Origin: Verrucomicrobiota bacterium
GTDB taxonomy: Bacteria > Verrucomicrobiota > Verrucomicrobiia > Opitutales > Opitutaceae
Length of the DNA stretch: 64,000 nt
Direction: 5' to 3'
Assembly (NCBI GenBank): GCA_016222805.1
Contig: JACRQG010000027.1
Location: 339,405-403,404 of the forward strand
This document shows positions 37,260 through 45,103 of this stretch, in pieces (the stretch's first letter is position 1; each line of letters opens with the position of its first letter). A program made the position numbers and the translations under genes. Below the pieces are notes generated by a model that was not told the DNA's origin, did no database searches, and was given only the letters and a program-made list of their open reading frames with translations.

Positions 37260-38179
37260 GACAGTTTCACGCCCTTCGCCGCGGCGGCGCGGAGGAGGGC
37301 GTCGGCCATGTCGCTGGGGGTGACGGCGACTTCGATGCCGCACTCCTTGAAGATCGCGATCTTGGCGGCGGCGGTGTCCTCCTTGCCGCCGATGACGGCG
37401 CCGGCGTGACCCATGCGGCGGCCCGCCGGAGCCGTGGCCCCGGCGATGAAGCCGGCCACGGGTTTCTTGCAGTTGGCCTTGATCCAGCGGGCGGCCTCGA
37501 CCTCGGCGTTGCCGCCGATTTCGCCGATCATGATGATTCCGTGGGTCTCGGGATCGGCATTGAAGAGCTTGATCACGTCGAGGTGCGACGTCCCGTTGAC
37601 CGGATCACCGCCGATGCCGACGCAGGTGGTCTGGCCGATGTTCTTCACCGTGAGCTGGTACACGGCCTCGTAGGTGAGGGTCCCGGAGCGCGACACCACA
37701 CCGACATGGCCCTGCTTGTGAATGTAGCCCGGGGCGATGCCGATGCGGCAGCCACCCTTGGAACTCTCGCCGGGGCCCGGGGAGACGAGGCCCGGGCAGT
37801 TGGGGCCGACGAGGCGGGTCTTGCGGCCGCCCATGACGCGCTTCACGCGCACCATGTCGCGAATCGGAATGCCCTCCGTGATCGCGACCGCGAGGTCGAG
37901 GTCGGCATCGACGCACTCGAGGATGGCGTCGGCGGCGAACGGCGGCGGCACAAAGATCGCGGAGACGCTGGCGCCGGTGGCGCGGGAGGCCTCGGCGACC
38001 GTGTTGAAGATCGGCACCTTGTGCCCGGCGTGCTCGAAGAACTGGCCGCCCTTGCCGGGGGTCACGCCGGCGACGACCTGCGTGCCGTAGTCGAGCGACA
38101 GGCGGGTATGGCGGGCGCCGAATTCACCGGTGATGCCCTGGATGAGAATCTTGGTTTGCGGATGGATGAGAATGGCCAT
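37256..38179 (-). CDS. sucD: Succinyl-CoA ligase, alpha subunit
   Basis: 307 residues. It forms succinyl-CoA/succinate with ATP or GTP in the TCA cycle, in complex with SucC. Landmarks are [20 protein letters not shown] (CoA-binding Rossmann fold), [28 protein letters not shown], and the active-site phosphohistidine region [13 protein letters not shown]. The family normally has sucC directly upstream; here a VOC-family gene lies between them (sucC-VOC-sucD). The stop codon is embedded in a REP-like hairpin. Confidence 0.97.
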   Translation of the reverse strand: MAILIHPQTKILIQGITGEFGARHTRLSLDYGTQVVAGVTPGKGGQFFEHAGHKVPIFNTVAEASRATGASVSAIFVPPPFAADAILECVDADLDLAVAITEGIPIRDMVRVKRVMGGRKTRLVGPNCPGLVSPGPGESSKGGCRIGIAPGYIHKQGHVGVVSRSGTLTYEAVYQLTVKNIGQTTCVGIGGDPVNGTSHLDVIKLFNADPETHGIIMIGEIGGNAEVEAARWIKANCKKPVAGFIAGATAPAGRRMGHAGAVIGGKEDTAAAKIAIFKECGIEVAVTPSDMADALLRAAAAKGVKLS

Positions 38180-38230
38180 GGAAGGGAGGAAGAGAGAGAA
38201 ACGGAGAAGGGAGAGAAGTGGCGGCTGGGC

Positions 38231-38279
38231 GATGGTCGGAAATCAGGATTCGGTAATCAGTAATCGGTGGTCGGTGACC
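38231..38279. repeat. Degenerate 7-bp tandem repeat (site B)
   Basis: Seven in-phase 7-mers ending in TC (for example GGTAATC and AGTAATC) fill the spacer between the VOC gene and sucD. This is the longest clean run of the RGTRATC family in the window. Confidence 0.65.
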
Positions 38280-38291
38280 AGAGCACCGGGC

Positions 38292-38666
38292 TCAGGGCGA
38301 GGCCTTGCGCTGGTGAAGGCCGATCTGATTGCCGTCGGGATCCTTGACTGCGAACATCCGGCAGGGAGGGAAATCCATGACGTCGAAGGCCAGGGGAATG
38401 CCCTCGGCCTTGGCTGCCTTCACGCACCCGTCGAGGTCGGCGACCTCGAAGGTGAGAGCGGCCTGGGGCTTCGAGTCGGGCGGCGGCACGTTGGAGATGC
38501 CGAGGGCCTGGCCGGCGACATCGTATTCGATCCACCACTGGCCCGGGGCGAACTCGACCTGGAGGCCGATCTTCAAGCCCAGGAACCCCTCATAAAACCG
38601 GCGGGCCCGCGCGATGTCGGTGACCGGGTGAAACACAAAGGCGAATTCTTTGACCTGGATGCTCAT
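38292..38666 (-). CDS. VOC (glyoxalase/bleomycin-resistance) family protein
   Basis: 124 residues, a single VOC protomer with two beta-alpha-beta-beta-beta modules: [20 protein letters not shown] and [19 protein letters not shown]. It ends in the typical [15 protein letters not shown]. Candidate metal ligands (His14, Glu in the last module) are only partly conserved, so it may not be a metalloenzyme. The function is unknown. It sits between sucC and sucD on the same strand (67 bp and 112 bp spacers), so it is probably transcribed with them. A role in acyl-CoA metabolism is possible but not shown. Confidence 0.88.
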   Translation of the reverse strand: MSIQVKEFAFVFHPVTDIARARRFYEGFLGLKIGLQVEFAPGQWWIEYDVAGQALGISNVPPPDSKPQAALTFEVADLDGCVKAAKAEGIPLAFDVMDFPPCRMFAVKDPDGNQIGLHQRKASP

Positions 38667-38733
38667 CGGGGAGGAGCCCGCGGTGGGCACGGAGGGTAAC
38701 CGAGGGCTCCGTGGCGGCCGCGGGCGGGGAGGG

Positions 38734-39915
38734 TTACGCCACGCGTTTGACGATCTTCTGGGCGGCGTCGGCCATGGTGTCGCCGGAGACGAGCTTGAGG
38801 CCGGAGGCGGCGAGGGTGGCCTTGCCGGCCACGACATTGTTGCCCTCGAGGCGGACGACGAGCGGGAGCTTCAGGCCCACTTCCTTGACCGCCTCCACGA
38901 TGCCCTGGGCGATCACGTTGCAGTCCATGATGCCGCCGAAGATGTTCACGACGATGCCCTTCACGTTGGGATCGCCGAGGATGATCTTGAACGCCGCGAC
39001 GACCTGTTCCTTCGAGGCGCCGCCGCCCACGTCGAGGAAGTTGGCGGGCGTGCCGCCAAAGTGCTTGATGATGTCCATCGTGCTCATCGCAAGGCCGGCG
39101 CCGTTGACGAGGCAGGCGATGTTGCCGTCGAGCGCGATGTAGCTGAGGGAGAACTTGGATGCCTCGATCTCCTTGGGATCCTCCTCGTTGAGGTCGCGCA
39201 GGGCGACGATCTCGGGATGGCGGAAGAGGGCGTTGTCGTCGAACGAGACCTTGGCGTCGAGGGCCAGCACGTCGCCGCCGGCGGTGGTGATGAGCGGGTT
39301 GACCTCGACCATGGAGGCGTCGGTTTCCCAGAAGCAGGCGTAGAGCTGGCGGATCAGCTTGCCGGCGTTTTTCGCCTCGTTGCCGGTGAAACCGAGCTTG
39401 AAGATCAGCTCGCGCACCTGGAAGTCGGCGAGACCGTAGGCCGGATCGACGAAGACCTTGGTGATCTTCTCGGGCGTCTCGTGGGCGACCTTTTCGATTT
39501 CAACGCCGCCCTCGGTGGAGGCGACGATGACGGGGCGGGAGCTGGCGCGGTCGAGAAGGATGGCGAGGTAGTACTCCTTCTTGATCGCGCAGGCCTCGGT
39601 GAAATAAATCGTCTGCACCTTCCGGCCCGCGGGACCGGTCTGGGCGGTCACCAGGGTGTTGCCGAGCATCTTGGCCGCGGTTTCCTTCGCGGCGGCCCGG
39701 GAGGGGCAGAGCTTTACGCCGCCTTTGAAGCCGTCGGTGAAGGTGCCCTTGCCGCGTCCACCCGCATGAATCTGAGCCTTCACGACGATGGTGCCCTCGG
39801 CGAAGTTCGCGAGGGCGGGGTCGAAGTCCGCCGCGGACTTGGCGGGCGCGCCCTTGGGGACGGGCACACCGAACTTCTCGAAAAGCGCCTTGGCCTGATA
39901 CTCGTGGATGTTCAT
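38734..39915 (-). CDS. sucC: Succinyl-CoA ligase, beta subunit
   Basis: 393 residues. It is the nucleotide-binding subunit with an ATP-grasp domain; it opens with [20 protein letters not shown] and contains [21 protein letters not shown] and [39 protein letters not shown] is the diagnostic C-terminal segment of the ligase CoA-binding part. ATG 39915 is the standard family start. It is first in the sucC-VOC-sucD order. The HTH gene on the plus strand starts 58 bp upstream, so promoters for both lie in a very short divergent spacer. Confidence 0.97.
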   Translation of the reverse strand: MNIHEYQAKALFEKFGVPVPKGAPAKSAADFDPALANFAEGTIVVKAQIHAGGRGKGTFTDGFKGGVKLCPSRAAAKETAAKMLGNTLVTAQTGPAGRKVQTIYFTEACAIKKEYYLAILLDRASSRPVIVASTEGGVEIEKVAHETPEKITKVFVDPAYGLADFQVRELIFKLGFTGNEAKNAGKLIRQLYACFWETDASMVEVNPLITTAGGDVLALDAKVSFDDNALFRHPEIVALRDLNEEDPKEIEASKFSLSYIALDGNIACLVNGAGLAMSTMDIIKHFGGTPANFLDVGGGASKEQVVAAFKIILGDPNVKGIVVNIFGGIMDCNVIAQGIVEAVKEVGLKLPLVVRLEGNNVVAGKATLAASGLKLVSGDTMADAAQKIVKRVA

Positions 39916-39973
39916 GCAGGGAGAAAGGGAAGGGGAGCAGTAAGCCAGAGGCGGACGGGGGGAGGCACGGCCG

Positions 39974-40510
39974 ATGCACTCGTACGAGGTGATGAGGGAG
40001 GTCCTGAAGAAGACCAGCGCGAAGCAGATCGCGGCCGACATGAACCTGTCGCTTTCGCTGATCTACAAATGGGCCGAGCCGACCGAGGAGGGAGGCGGCG
40101 CGAGCAGTCCGCTCGATCGGGTCGCCCAGTTGCTGCGCATCACCCGCGATGTCCGGCTGGCGCAGTGGGTCTGCGAGCGGGCCGACGGTTTCTTCATCCG
40201 CAACCCGCACAACCTGCCGCCGAACCAGCCGCTGATCCCGGCGACCAACGACATCGTGCAGGAGTTCGCCGACATGCTGGCAACCATTGCGCATGCCTCG
40301 GCCGACAACACGATCACGGCGGAGGAGGCCCGGACCATCCGCCGGCGCTGGGAGGATCTGAAGACGGTGACGGAGGGCTTCGTGCGGGCCGCGGAAAGCG
40401 GCAACTTCGGGTTGATCCGGGCCTTGCCGCCCGCCGACGGCAAGGGTGCGCCGGAGACTACAACAGGCGTTTCGCGAGGAAAGTCGCCTGCAGGCCCGAA
40501 AGCTCCTTGA
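39974..40510 (+). CDS. HTH protein, phage CII-like (Phage_CP76-type)
   Basis: 178 residues. The N-terminal helix-turn-helix ([20 protein letters not shown], then SLIYKWAEP) is followed by helical segments ([20 protein letters not shown]) that resemble the CII/CP76 phage regulatory family. The context is plain chromosomal rather than prophage, so it is a domesticated host regulator. It is divergent from sucC and its last 53 bp overlap the 3' end of rph on the opposite strand. It may regulate sucCD; this is inference from position only. Confidence 0.78.
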   Translation: MHSYEVMREVLKKTSAKQIAADMNLSLSLIYKWAEPTEEGGGASSPLDRVAQLLRITRDVRLAQWVCERADGFFIRNPHNLPPNQPLIPATNDIVQEFADMLATIAHASADNTITAEEARTIRRRWEDLKTVTEGFVRAAESGNFGLIRALPPADGKGAPETTTGVSRGKSPAGPKAP

Positions 40511-41204
40511 GCCCCTGCTGGGCCAGGGTGATCAGGCTGGCGAGCTGCGCCTGGGAGAAGGTCGCCTCCTCGCCGGAGCCCTGCACCTCGACGAACTGGC
40601 CCCGGCCGGTCATCACGATGTTGAAGTCCACCTCGGCGTCCTTATCCTCGACGTAGGCGAGGTCGAGCAGTTCCCGCCCGCCAAAGACGCCGACGCTCAC
40701 GGCAGCGACGGAGTCCGTGAGCGGATTCTCGGCGAGCTTCTTGTCGTCGAGGAGCCGCTGGACCGCGAGCCGGGTGGCGACATAGGCGCCGGTGATGGCG
40801 GCGGTGCGCGTGCCGCCATCGGCCTGCAGGACGTCGCAGTCGAGCCAGAGCGTGTTGGTCCCGAGCTTCTGGAGGTCGATGACGGCGCGAAGGGAGCGGC
40901 CGATCAGGCGCTGGATCTCGACGGTGCGGCCGTCGATCTTGCCGCGGGAGATGTCGCGCGCCTTCCGCTCGAGGGTGGAGTAGGGGAGCATCGAATACTC
41001 CGCAGTGAGCCAGCCACCCGGCACCTTCTGCTGCTTCATCCAGAGCGGCACGTTGGGCTCGATCGTGGCGGCGCAGATGACGCGCGTCCGGCCGAACGAG
41101 ACCAGCACGGAGCCGGTGGCATACGGGGCGATGTCGGCTTCGAAGGTCACCGGTCGCAGTTGCTGGTCGCGGCGGCCGTCGGCCCGGGTGGCGGAGGAGG
41201 ACAT
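40458..41204 (-). CDS. rph: Ribonuclease PH
   Basis: 248 residues. It trims tRNA 3' ends phosphorolytically. Landmarks: GSVLVSFGRTRVICAATIEP, GGWLTAEYSMLPYSTLERKA, GRTVEIQRLIGRSLRAVIDL, and DCDVLQADGGTRTAAITGAY. The length and motif order are standard. The 3' end overlaps the convergent HTH gene by 53 bp, so each transcript is partly antisense to the other. The start is followed upstream by the 250-bp repeat-bearing spacer before hprK. Confidence 0.96.
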   Translation of the reverse strand: MSSSATRADGRRDQQLRPVTFEADIAPYATGSVLVSFGRTRVICAATIEPNVPLWMKQQKVPGGWLTAEYSMLPYSTLERKARDISRGKIDGRTVEIQRLIGRSLRAVIDLQKLGTNTLWLDCDVLQADGGTRTAAITGAYVATRLAVQRLLDDKKLAENPLTDSVAAVSVGVFGGRELLDLAYVEDKDAEVDFNIVMTGRGQFVEVQGSGEEATFSQAQLASLITLAQQGLKELSGLQATFLAKRLL

Positions 41205-41268
41205 GGCGGGAAGCTACGGGCGCGACCGCCCGGGGCGAGCCCGGAAACGGCCGCTGGTGACGGAGCGC

Positions 41269-41303
41269 AGTAATCAGTGGTCGATATGAAGTAATCGGTG
41301 GGC
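41269..41303. repeat. Degenerate 7-bp tandem repeat (site C)
   Basis: Five 7-mers including two exact AGTAATC copies, then a phase slip and a TGATCAGCGATT tail. It lies in the rph-hprK spacer, in the orientation opposite to site D about 105 bp away. Confidence 0.55.
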
Positions 41304-41407
41304 AGGGCCGTGATCAGCGATTGGGGCTGAGGGACGGCGACTGGCGCACGGCGGGGCGACCCGACCGACGAGAGTGCAGTCGGACGTGCGGCCGCACACG
41401 CGGCGTC

Positions 41408-41449
41408 GCCGATCACCGACCACGGATCACTGATTACCGATCACCGATC
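41408..41449. repeat. Degenerate 7-bp tandem repeat (site D)
   Basis: Six in-phase 7-mers with consensus ACCGATC on the plus strand (GATCGGT on the minus strand), ending 5 bp before the hprK stop codon. With site C it forms an inverted pair. Confidence 0.65.
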
Positions 41450-41454
41450 GCCGC

Positions 41455-42444
41455 CTACTCCCGCACCACGGGTTTGATCCGCGTCGGCGTGGCCTCACCG
41501 GCCTGCTCGGACATGAACTTGATCAGACGATCGTTGAAGTCGCGGGCGGGGTCGTGGCCCATCTGCTTCAGGGCGTGGGTGAGCGCGGCCACCTCGACCA
41601 GCCGGGCGATGTCGCGGCCGGGCCGGACGTACAGCTCGATATGCGGCAGCCGCATGCCGAGGATTGGGTAGAAGTTTTCCTCGAGACCCGTGCGTTCCTC
41701 CACGACGTCGGGGGTCCATTCCTTGAGGGTGATGACCATATCGATTCGCTTCTCGAGCCGCACGCATTTCACCCCGAACATCTCGGCGACGTTGATGATG
41801 CCGATGCCGCGGCACTCCATGTAACCCCGGTTGAGCGGGCGGCTCGAGGCCATGAGTTCGCGCTCGTCGAGCAGCCGGATGACCGTGAGATCGTCGGCCA
41901 CCAGCGAATGTCCGCGCTCGATCAGGGCGAGGGCGCATTCGCTCTTGCCGATGCCGGAGTCGCCGCGCAGGAGGACGCCGACACCCTTGATGTCGAGCGT
42001 GGTGGCGTGCTCCGTGCCCTGCGGGGCGAACTCATTGTCGACCGCGAGGGTGGCAAGGTTGACCCAGTTCTTGGTGATCATCGGCGTGCGGATGATCGGC
42101 AGCCGCATCTCCCCGGCGACGGCGAGCATCGGGTGGGTCGGCTGGTAGTTGCGGGTCAGCACGAGGCACGGGATGTTGCGCTGCACCATCTGCTGGAGGA
42201 CCTCGATCTGGCGGCGCTGCTCGAGGGTCTTCATGTAGGCCATCTCGGCGGCGCCAAACACCTGGATGCGCTTGTTGGCGAAGTAGCGGAAGAAACCCGT
42301 CAGGGCGAGGGCGGGCCGGTTGATCGTACCCTCGTGGATCAGGCGGTGGAGCCCGGCCTCCCCTTCGACCAGCTCCATCTTCAGCTTCTCGCGGTAGGTT
42401 TCGTAAAAGTGGGCAACGCTGATGCCGTGAATCGCTTTTTGCAT
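41455..42444 (-). CDS. hprK: HPr kinase/phosphorylase
   Basis: 329 residues. It phosphorylates HPr on a serine in carbon-catabolite control. Walker A GDSGIGKS is at 161-168; VADDLTVI supplies the metal-binding Asp pair. The HprK signature MECRGIGIINV is present, and the N-terminal half (about 1-130) matches the regulatory domain. No PTS gene is in the window, as is common in bacteria where HprK acts outside a full PTS. In Proteobacteria hprK sits after lptB-rpoN-hpf-ptsN; here it follows lptB directly, with 189 bp holding a REP-like hairpin. Confidence 0.96.
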   Translation of the reverse strand: MQKAIHGISVAHFYETYREKLKMELVEGEAGLHRLIHEGTINRPALALTGFFRYFANKRIQVFGAAEMAYMKTLEQRRQIEVLQQMVQRNIPCLVLTRNYQPTHPMLAVAGEMRLPIIRTPMITKNWVNLATLAVDNEFAPQGTEHATTLDIKGVGVLLRGDSGIGKSECALALIERGHSLVADDLTVIRLLDERELMASSRPLNRGYMECRGIGIINVAEMFGVKCVRLEKRIDMVITLKEWTPDVVEERTGLEENFYPILGMRLPHIELYVRPGRDIARLVEVAALTHALKQMGHDPARDFNDRLIKFMSEQAGEATPTRIKPVVRE

Positions 42445-42545
42445 GAGGTTGGTCGCGGAAAGGGGGAGGGAGCGGTTGGGGGAGCGGAGGCCGGGGGCGG
42501 CGTGGGGCAGTCATCCCGCGAGCGGGCGCGGCGGGGCGCCGACTC

Positions 42546-42565
42546 GCGCGACGAGGGCGTCGCGC
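42546..42565 (-). repeat. REP-like hairpin, GCGCGACG stem with GTAG flank
   Basis: A perfect 8-bp stem GCGCGACG/CGTCGCGC with loop CCCT (minus strand), preceded by GTAG. It repeats the stem of the element at 22702-22721 and lies between lptB and hprK. Confidence 0.65.
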
Positions 42566-42633
42566 CTACAGGAGGCCAGCATTCATGACGGGGTCCATTG
42601 CAGCGGCGGGCGCGGGTGGCGCCAGCGAAAAAC

Positions 42634-43371
42634 CTACAGGTCGAAACCCTCGCCGAGGTAGAACTTGCGGGCCTGTTCGTCGCGGATGAGGAACTCACCG
42701 GGACCTTCGGTCAGCACGCGCCCCTCGTGGATCAGGTAGGCGCGATCGACGATGCGCAGCGTCTCCCGCACGTTGTGGTCGGTCACGACCACGCCGATCC
42801 CGCGCGCCTTCAACTGCAGGATGATCTTCTGCACCTCGGCCACCGAGATCGGGTCGATCGCGGCAAAAGGTTCGTCCATCAGCAGGAACTTGGGTTTGGT
42901 CACGAGCGCCCGGGCAATCTCGAGCCGGCGGCGCTCCCCGCCCGAGAGCGTGAAGGCCTTCTGGCCGGCCACGTGGCCGAGATGCAGTTCCTCGAGGTGG
43001 GAGCGAACCAGATCCGGCCGCTGGCGGCGGGGCACACCGATCGCCTCCGCGATGGCGAGGATGTTCTCCTCGACCGTGAGTTTCCGGAAGACGGAAGGTT
43101 CCTGCGGCAGGTAGCCGATGCCCTGGCGGGCGCGCTGGTGCATGCGCAGGTGCGTCAGATCCGTGCCGTCGAGCCGCACCTGGCCGCCGGTGGCCGGGAT
43201 GAGCCCGACCACCATGTAGAAGGTCGTGGTCTTGCCCGCGCCGTTGGGCCCGAGCAGGCCGACAATCTCCCCGGCCGCGAACCGGAGGTTGATCCCGTTG
43301 ACCACGGTGCGGGCACCGTAGGTCTTGACCAGGGCGTCCGTGGTGAGCTGGGAGGCGGCCGGGGCGCTCAT
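42634..43371 (-). CDS. lptB: LPS export ABC transporter ATP-binding protein
   Basis: 245 residues. It powers extraction of LPS from the inner membrane with LptFG. Walker A is GPNGAGKT, the signature is TLSGGERRR, Walker B is FLLMDEPFAAID, and the switch His is in VVVTDHNVRETLRI. LptB-specific segments include QGIGYLPQEPSVFRKLTVEE. ATG 43371 overlaps the lptA stop by 4 bp. It is the last gene of the coupled kdsC-lptC-lptA-lptB set. Confidence 0.96.
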   Translation of the reverse strand: MSAPAASQLTTDALVKTYGARTVVNGINLRFAAGEIVGLLGPNGAGKTTTFYMVVGLIPATGGQVRLDGTDLTHLRMHQRARQGIGYLPQEPSVFRKLTVEENILAIAEAIGVPRRQRPDLVRSHLEELHLGHVAGQKAFTLSGGERRRLEIARALVTKPKFLLMDEPFAAIDPISVAEVQKIILQLKARGIGVVVTDHNVRETLRIVDRAYLIHEGRVLTEGPGEFLIRDEQARKFYLGEGFDL

Positions 43372-44039
43372 TTCGGAGGAGGCGGGAGGGGGACGGACAC
43401 GGCGGGAGGGGCGTCGGTCGGAGTCCCGGAGGGCGGGCGCGGGGCGGCGCCGTCGGGGGCGGGCTGCTTCTTCTCCGGTACCTTGTCGTAGCCCAGGTCC
43501 TTCAAGCCCGGCAGGGTGGTCTGCGGCCGCTGTCCGTCCTTGCTCTTGAAGATCGCCTTCCGTTCGCCGCGCAGGAGTTCGGCCATCGGGCCCCGTTGAT
43601 CCCATTTCTCCTTCTCGCTGCGGACGATGACCGGATTCCCCGTCAGCACCACGCGGTCGGTGTCGGGGAAGATCTCCGCCCGATCCGCCAGCGCCTCACG
43701 ATCGTCCTGGACGAGGCGTACGCCGCCGGTGGCGACGAGGGACTTGAGTTTCTCCTGCTTGCCCAGCAGTGCCGCGGGATCGCCGCCGCGACGGGCGACG
43801 ACCACGACGTCCGCACAAGTCATGACGAGGTTGGTGGCGGTCACCCGCACATTCCCGCGAAAGTGAAAGGTCGTCTCCTTGGCGGTGCTGACCGCCTCGA
43901 AATCATCGCTGGTGATGACGGTGTCCACCAACGGGACCGGGGGCGCCGGGGCGGGCCGGGCGGGAGCGTCCGCGCCGGCGGCGGCCGCCGGCAGCGCCAG
44001 GGCGAGGAGCAGGGGGGCGGTCGCGCGGAACAGGGTCAT
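43368..44039 (-). CDS. lptA: LPS-transport periplasmic protein LptA (OstA-like)
   Basis: 223 residues with a signal peptide (LLLALALPAAAAGA). The OstA domain is seen in TSDDFEAVSTAKETTFHFRG then NVRV, VRLVQDDREALADRAEIFPD, and VVLTGNPVI. LptA bridges the periplasm and carries LPS to LptD. A long proline-rich C-terminal tail (about 180-223) is unusual for the family. The start overlaps the lptC stop and its own stop overlaps the lptB start (ATGA in each case). Confidence 0.9.
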   Translation of the reverse strand: MTLFRATAPLLLALALPAAAAGADAPARPAPAPPVPLVDTVITSDDFEAVSTAKETTFHFRGNVRVTATNLVMTCADVVVVARRGGDPAALLGKQEKLKSLVATGGVRLVQDDREALADRAEIFPDTDRVVLTGNPVIVRSEKEKWDQRGPMAELLRGERKAIFKSKDGQRPQTTLPGLKDLGYDKVPEKKQPAPDGAAPRPPSGTPTDAPPAVSVPLPPPPK

Positions 44040-44479
44040 TTCAGGATGTCGTTCAGTTTCATGCGCATCGTTACGCGCACGTCGCCCTGGAGCGAAACCT
44101 TTCTCGCCTTGTGGTCGTAGGTCCAGCTCCGGCCCGTGGCCTCGACGTCATCCTGGATGAACCGGACGGAGTCCGTGCCGCTGGCGAGGTTGTCCTTGGG
44201 CCGAAAGACGGCTCGCGGGCTGAGGAGAATGCTGTCCACCTGGGCCTTCGCGTCCCCGGAGAAGACGGTGATGTGGAGGTTGGTGACGGTGATCACCGAC
44301 TCGGTCGGTCGAACTTCGGACCCGCGCAGGGTCATGGTGCGGTAACCCTCCTTGTCGCTGAAAAGGGGCAAGACCCAGTTGGTGGCCGGGGCTGCGGCTT
44401 CGCCCCCGCCAAGCGGCACCGGTAGCGCCAACAGGGCCAGCCAGCCGGCCCACCACCCGGAATGACGGTGCAGACTCAT
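44036..44479 (-). CDS. lptC: LptC-like LPS-transport protein
   Basis: 147 residues with a signal or membrane segment (GWWAGWLALLALPVPLGGG). The rest is OstA/LptC-like beta-jellyroll repeats (GSEVRPTESVITVTNLHITV, SVRFIQDDVEATGRSWTYDH, VSLQGDVRVTM). Its place between kdsC and lptA, and coupling by 4-bp overlaps on both sides, identify it as LptC although sequence similarity is weak. It would pass LPS from LptBFG to LptA. Confidence 0.78.
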   Translation of the reverse strand: MSLHRHSGWWAGWLALLALPVPLGGGEAAAPATNWVLPLFSDKEGYRTMTLRGSEVRPTESVITVTNLHITVFSGDAKAQVDSILLSPRAVFRPKDNLASGTDSVRFIQDDVEATGRSWTYDHKARKVSLQGDVRVTMRMKLNDILK

Positions 44480-45039
44480 GGCCTCCCAGACTCCGACCGG
44501 GACCGTTTGCTCCCGGGAAAGGAGCGGGCGGCCAGCAGCAGTTCGCACACCTCGCGCACGGAGCCGTGGCCGGCCGCCCGCACGGTGACATGATCCGCCT
44601 GGGCGAGCGCCGCCGGCATGGCGCCGGGGGGAGCGATGCCGATCCCCGCCCAGGCGAGAGCGGCCGCGTCGATGTCGTCGTCTCCCATGTAGGCGCAGTC
44701 GGCGGCGGCCAGCCCGAGGCGGTGCGCGAGATCCTGCAGGACGGCGAGTTTTTCGATTCGGCCCTGGACGAGGTGGGGAATTTCCAGCTCGCGCGCACGG
44801 ACGGTGGTGGCCCCGGAGGTGCGGCCGCTGATCCAGGCGGTGACGATGCCCGCGCGGGCCACCTTGCGCAGGCCGTGGCCGTCGAGAATCGAAAACGCCT
44901 TGGCTTCCGTGCCGTCGGACGAGATCTGCACGGTTCCATCGGTCAGGACGCCGTCGACGTCCATTGCGAACAGCCGGATGCGCCGCCAGCGCTCGCGGCT
45001 GATCTTCGGTCTTCGCAGTTGGGGGTTCGCTCGGGCCAT
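44476..45039 (-). CDS. kdsC: 3-deoxy-D-manno-octulosonate 8-phosphate phosphatase
   Basis: 187 residues. It dephosphorylates Kdo-8-phosphate in LPS inner-core synthesis. The HAD motif I MDVDGVLTDG has Asp27 and Asp29; later landmarks are ILDGHGLRKVARAG and WISGRTS, and CAYMGDDDID supplies the metal-binding Asp set. The length matches the compact C0-type KdsC. It opens the LPS operon; its stop overlaps the lptC start. The E1 gene ends 64 bp upstream on the same strand, so it could share that transcript. Confidence 0.95.
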   Translation of the reverse strand: MARANPQLRRPKISRERWRRIRLFAMDVDGVLTDGTVQISSDGTEAKAFSILDGHGLRKVARAGIVTAWISGRTSGATTVRARELEIPHLVQGRIEKLAVLQDLAHRLGLAAADCAYMGDDDIDAAALAWAGIGIAPPGAMPAALAQADHVTVRAAGHGSVREVCELLLAARSFPGSKRSRSESGRP

Positions 45040-45103
45040 GGGGGGCGAAGGCGCGCGACGGGTTCGGAAAGCGATGGGCGGCAACCGGGGAACGGAAACC
45101 GCC

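Noticed and set aside
39974-40510. Prophage remnant inferred from the CII-like HTH gene
   Set aside because: No integrase, structural or lysis gene is near, and both neighbours are core metabolic genes.
41205-41454. CRISPR array suspected from regular short repeats
   Set aside because: The period is 7 bp with no unique spacers, and no cas gene is present.
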